A stretch of DNA of 64,000 nt, taken from Paulownia fortunei. Lineage: Eukaryota > Streptophyta > Magnoliopsida > Lamiales > Paulowniaceae. The notes under the pieces are model-generated. The model was not told where the DNA came from, ran no database searches, and worked only from the letters and a program-made list of their open reading frames with translations. The stretch spans positions 11,005,993 through 11,069,992 of the forward strand of contig CM033109.1 in assembly GCA_019321725.1 (NCBI GenBank), written 5' to 3'. Every line of letters begins with the position of its first letter. Position 1 is the first letter of the stretch. Made by a program: the position numbers and the translations under genes. Of this stretch, positions 60,301 through 64,000 are shown piece by piece.

Positions 60301-61040
60301 CCAAGGTCAAACCTTGTTGGAGTACATAGAGTTAATTTTAGATTACATGGCATTTTTCCAATTTCCAAATTGATGTCATACATCTTTACTCCTTAGTAAG
60401 ATCAATATTTAAAAAGAAGATCCTCTTTGCTGCTCTCTAGCAAGAGACTCTTATCGTATAAGTAGCCCCGATATCCTTTAAGATCTCATTGGAGATTGTG
60501 TACTAGAAGTTTTAGTAATTTGTTCATACACCATTGCCACTTATGAGACAAACTGTGGTTCTTGAGCTATTTCAAGTTCTATGATTTAGCAATTTCTATC
60601 TAATAGAAATTCCTTCTTCTCAAGAAGGTGGTGTCCCTAGAAAACAAACTCCTTTGTTCTTAGGAACCATAGAAATGGAATTCTTTAGATTCATTTGGAT
60701 ACCCCATAAATTTGCATAAGCTAGATTCATATCCATCCTATCTCCCAATTACTACTTTAAAGAAGCAGGCCCATTTATACACTTAGGTATATATACGAGG
60801 GGTCTTTTACCACATCATATCACAAATGATATTTTTGAGCACCAAGTTAGTTGATATCCTTATTTGATAAGAATATCATTGATTTTAGGGTGAATTCCCA
60901 AAATGAAGGAGGAAATAAGTGAAACTCAACTTGGATTCACTTAAAGTGAGAATCTAATTCTCCATTAGAAAATCAAGAACTTACCACCTTAGCATTCTCT
61001 TTCTCGATCACATCGATTAATTTAATACTTTGTCCACATA
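60301..61040 (-). pseudogene. Linker and integrase C-terminal remnant of the second BARE-like copia
   Basis: Aligns with 36301-36618 and 37739-38150 of the other element and crosses the site of the 1.1-kb insertion without interruption (AGAAGGTGGTGTCCC, then GGATACCCCATAAATTTGC). It fades out at 61020-61040, before the catalytic core. Confidence 0.68.
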
Positions 61041-61044
61041 TCTC

Positions 61045-64000
61045 CTACTCGCAGGAAAAAGATGAAAGGAAAGAGAGATGATCTAAAGAAGAAATCAAGT
61101 ACTGGCTAATCAAAACGTCTTTACTCAAAGCCAGGCTAACGGGCTAACTGGACTACTTATCTACTGATGGCCTTAGATAAAGAACTGAACTCATCAATCA
61201 GTCAGTTTATAGCCTTCTTGTTTGAAGGATTTGCTGCTAGACTTGTTGGTCTTACCGTCGACGTCTTATCTTATTGGCTTGGCCAAAATGAAAGGAAGAC
61301 CACTCACTTTTATAGAAAACTTCTACGTTAGCTTTCTCAAAGTAACCAAATTCTACCAAGGTAAAAGGCTATCAGACTGGCTCACAGTTTCAAGCACTAC
61401 ACTTAAAAGGGAGACAACTGAAAGAAAGGAACTAACTAGAGTTCTAGCATAAACACTCTGTTAGAGTTGATCAGAGATAGAGATTCAGAGATCAGAGAGA
61501 AGGTAAGATTATCAGGCTCAAAAACTTCCTTCTCGCTAGTTGGGCAAAAAATTTGAAGTAAGAGATCGATATCGATCCCCTCTCTAGTAGCCCTTCCTCT
61601 AGTTAGTAGTTGAAAATTTGGGAGAACAGAACCACAAAAAGAGAGCGGTCGGTAATCAATCTATGTCAGTGTACTTCCTTTAAGGAGGAGGGAGAGTTAT
61701 CTTTTAGGTGAGTGCTTTCCCACGATAGATAAATAGATAGAATGGGTTTACCCTGCTTTTTGAATAGAAGATTGGGTTGGTCCGATCTTGTCCTACTCCT
61801 TACAAAAGAAAGGAAAATGTCAAGAGGAACCCTCCCTTCAACACTATACTAAATCTATTGAAAGAATATCCTAAAAAGTCCTTTCTTGCATTGTCACTTT
61901 AGTAACCCGCACTACTTTTCGACTTTATGTAGTGCCCAGTCGTACCACCTAGCTTGTTAGCATATAATGCAGATGAAAATTCACTGGAGGACCAACCACT
62001 TCAGTCGTGGAGAATAAATAAATGGATGGCCTGAAGGGCTTTTTTGGGGTGGTTGAAATCAAAAGATGAACTTTCAGTAACGGGAGAGGGTAGAACGTGC
62101 TAAACCAATCTATTATGAATTAATGATTTCATGGTACACATCAGATTGTTGATCGACAATAAGTACACAAATATTTCTTGAACCGATTGACTTCTCTTTC
62201 TGATCAGGTCGAGATACTGCTTTCGAATCCATTAATTCCCAATTAGAAAGATGAAAGAGGCTTATTATGAAAGGATAATTTAATGCATTTGTCATGAGTA
62301 GCACGCGCCCTATACAAAGATTAAGTATGCCAGACAGACATCGTTAGCCTAGCCTTGATGCATTAGTTTTATCAAGCTGTCTTATTCATTCATTCAGCAG
62401 CTTTGACCTCATTCGTGGCTAGATTCTCGCTATTTTTGGACAGGAAGGAAAAGTCCTAGTTGACATCCTGAGCTCTACAACTACCTGTGCATCTTTTTTC
62501 TGGTTCTGGATACTCGTATTCTATTGAGCGAGATTTTTTGGCTTCATCTAACTCCTTAGAGCCAAATGGTCTTGAAATTAGCTTCAAGAAGAAGCAAAAT
62601 TAGGTAGGTATATATAGATATATCTTACTAGAAAGCTCTATCATTGGCTTTCACTGGTCCTTTATTATATGATAACTGATATTGCATTGCTAACAACCTT
62701 TGCTTTGCCCCTTTTTTGTAAAGCTTATGACCTTTGTGACTTTCATCGATATATATAGGAAATGTGGCTATGCATTTTGTACGGTACTGGCATTGTGTGA
62801 CACTAGTCCTGTCGTCTGCCTAATTAGTGGAAAGACATTGATGTACACAGTCAACCATGAAAAGGGTAAAGGATCACCAAAGATACCTTCAAAAGTGACC
62901 AATTGGTAAGTCACTGTGGCTAACGAATATAGGAATGAGTTCCCTCCTATGGAGGAGACTCCTATACATCAAGTCTCCAAGCAATGACCACTCTACTTTA
63001 TCAACTCTACTCGGCATTTACTCATAATTCCCAATCATTTTGAACAAAGCTTTTTTTCTTCCTTTCGTGTTATTTGGCTAGCTGCCCCTCACTCTGGCGC
63101 TTGGTTTATTGGTTGACCTTTTCAGTCGCTGACTTGCCTTTACGGCCATCCTATAGCTTACATTCATATGTTATTCCATATTAAACTGTGCTTAGTTATC
63201 GTTAGTCCTCAAAAATTCTCGCTTTCTCGGGGCTCTTGCTATTTGCCTTCAAGTATACCTCCGAAGCCATTTGGGTCTAGCGGATGACCTTATATCTAAA
63301 ACGTGTCTGTCGTTGTGGCCTTCGGAAGGTATCTTTGCTGGCTAGTCTGATTTCATGTCTACCCAGTGCCTAACCCTATTCTCCAGGTCACCGACATTGT
63401 ATGTAGAATCTCCGCTCCAAAAAGGGAAGTCTCGTCTTAATATAAAATACGAGAAGTGTTGATACTCAGGTGGACACTGAGATTGAGTTTTTTTTTACTT
63501 ATTTCCTAACTCGATTGGAAGCCAGCCAATAATCGGCTCTATTATTGTGAGCAGATGGAACTTGGATAGTTTTTCTTTAAAGATTGGGTAAAGACTTTAG
63601 TTATGAAAAGGTTTAAGCCGAACAAATCTCGTGGGGCATAAGAAGTTGAGAATAAAATTGCGTTTACACAGGGATTGTGATCAAATCCTCATACAATAGT
63701 TTTTTAACTAGTGACCTTCAAATGTAGTAAAATGCCTTCTTTCCTGGTCTCAATTACCCTTATGTTAGCCTTTTGCCAAAAATACTCTTTCATCGCTCTG
63801 AACTCATCAAGTGCTAGTGGCCTAGTTTGCCTGCCTACTTAGCTTATCTCTTCTATTTCTCATTTGTAAGGTAGTTTACTTGCTTACTTGTTAGAGTAAG
63901 GCCCTTTCTATCCCTTGAGTGAGTTAGATAGCCCATTGCTTGCTGATTGCCCAACTTTGGGTACTTTCAAGGCCCTATCAAACTCATTTAGAAAATAAGA
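61045..64000. other. Organelle-like (probably mitochondrial) DNA insertion
   Basis: Base composition changes abruptly from strongly AT-rich to more balanced, with frequent short AAAG, CTTT, GGAG and CCTCC runs and no TTAATTAA tracts or LTR features. This texture resembles intergenic DNA of plant mitochondrial genomes. No mitochondrial gene, tRNA or rRNA was recognised. The only frames are short (for example 61222-61452 and 62700-62909) and unassigned. It continues to the window edge. An unfamiliar nuclear repeat is the alternative. Confidence 0.4.

Larger units (their letters stand above)
56674..61040 (-). mobile_element. BARE/Angela-like copia, 3' half only, minus strand
   Basis: An LTR (56674-58848) is followed on the minus strand by RNase H, RT and part of the integrase/linker, and then stops near 61040. 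Gag, protease and the other LTR are absent. The sequence is clearly related to, but diverged from, the element at 32535-53165, so it is a separate insertion of a related subfamily. Its upstream part was removed at the junction with organelle-like DNA. Confidence 0.82.

Overview
The window looks like gene-poor, repeat-dense nuclear DNA of a flowering plant, probably a eudicot. It has one recognisable host gene, of the FLX (FLOWERING LOCUS C EXPRESSOR)-like coiled-coil family, at the left end. Almost everything else is transposable-element sequence: Ty1/copia, Ty3/gypsy (Athila and Tekay/Del chromovirus types), an L1-type LINE and a non-autonomous hAT element. Most element ORFs are broken. I assembled exon boundaries, LTR limits, primer-binding sites and target-site duplications (TSDs) by eye, and made no database searches.

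Layout. 1-3706: promoter and four-exon FLX-like gene on +. 3707-4752: 3' flank with one unrecognised ORF. 4753-6305: copia LTR-like sequence and a gag remnant whose middle is inverted. 6306-17612: an old Athila-type gypsy element (+), with an 871-bp hAT element inside its 5' LTR. 17613-18665: copia (SIRE-like) integrase/RT debris on +. 19231-23364: a second SIRE-like fragment on -, with primer-binding site and LTR.

23366-about 53730 is the main structure, a stack of nested insertions. The outermost layer is a + strand copia element, seen as its RNase H tail, polypurine tract and an LTR now split into three pieces. Into that LTR went (i) a - strand L1 LINE flanked by a 16-bp TSD, itself cut in ORF1 by a solo Tekay LTR with TSD GGTGG, and (ii) a - strand BARE/Angela-like copia element (32535-53165, TSD ATTAT). 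The copia element's integrase gene was in turn split by a nearly complete - strand Tekay chromovirus (38306-47814, TSD AGTTC).

53171-56673: the outer LTR tail and AT-rich DNA with diverged dispersed repeats. 56674-about 61040: another BARE/Angela-like copia (LTR plus 3' half of pol, - strand), cut off and joined to about 3 kb of compositionally different DNA (61045-64000) that resembles plant mitochondrial intergenic sequence.

No tRNA or rRNA gene, CRISPR array or bacterial-type operon was seen. I did not find a clearly new biological system. The best observations are the fully bracketed nest, the inverted gag segment, inactivating changes at catalytic residues, and the copia/organelle-like junction.
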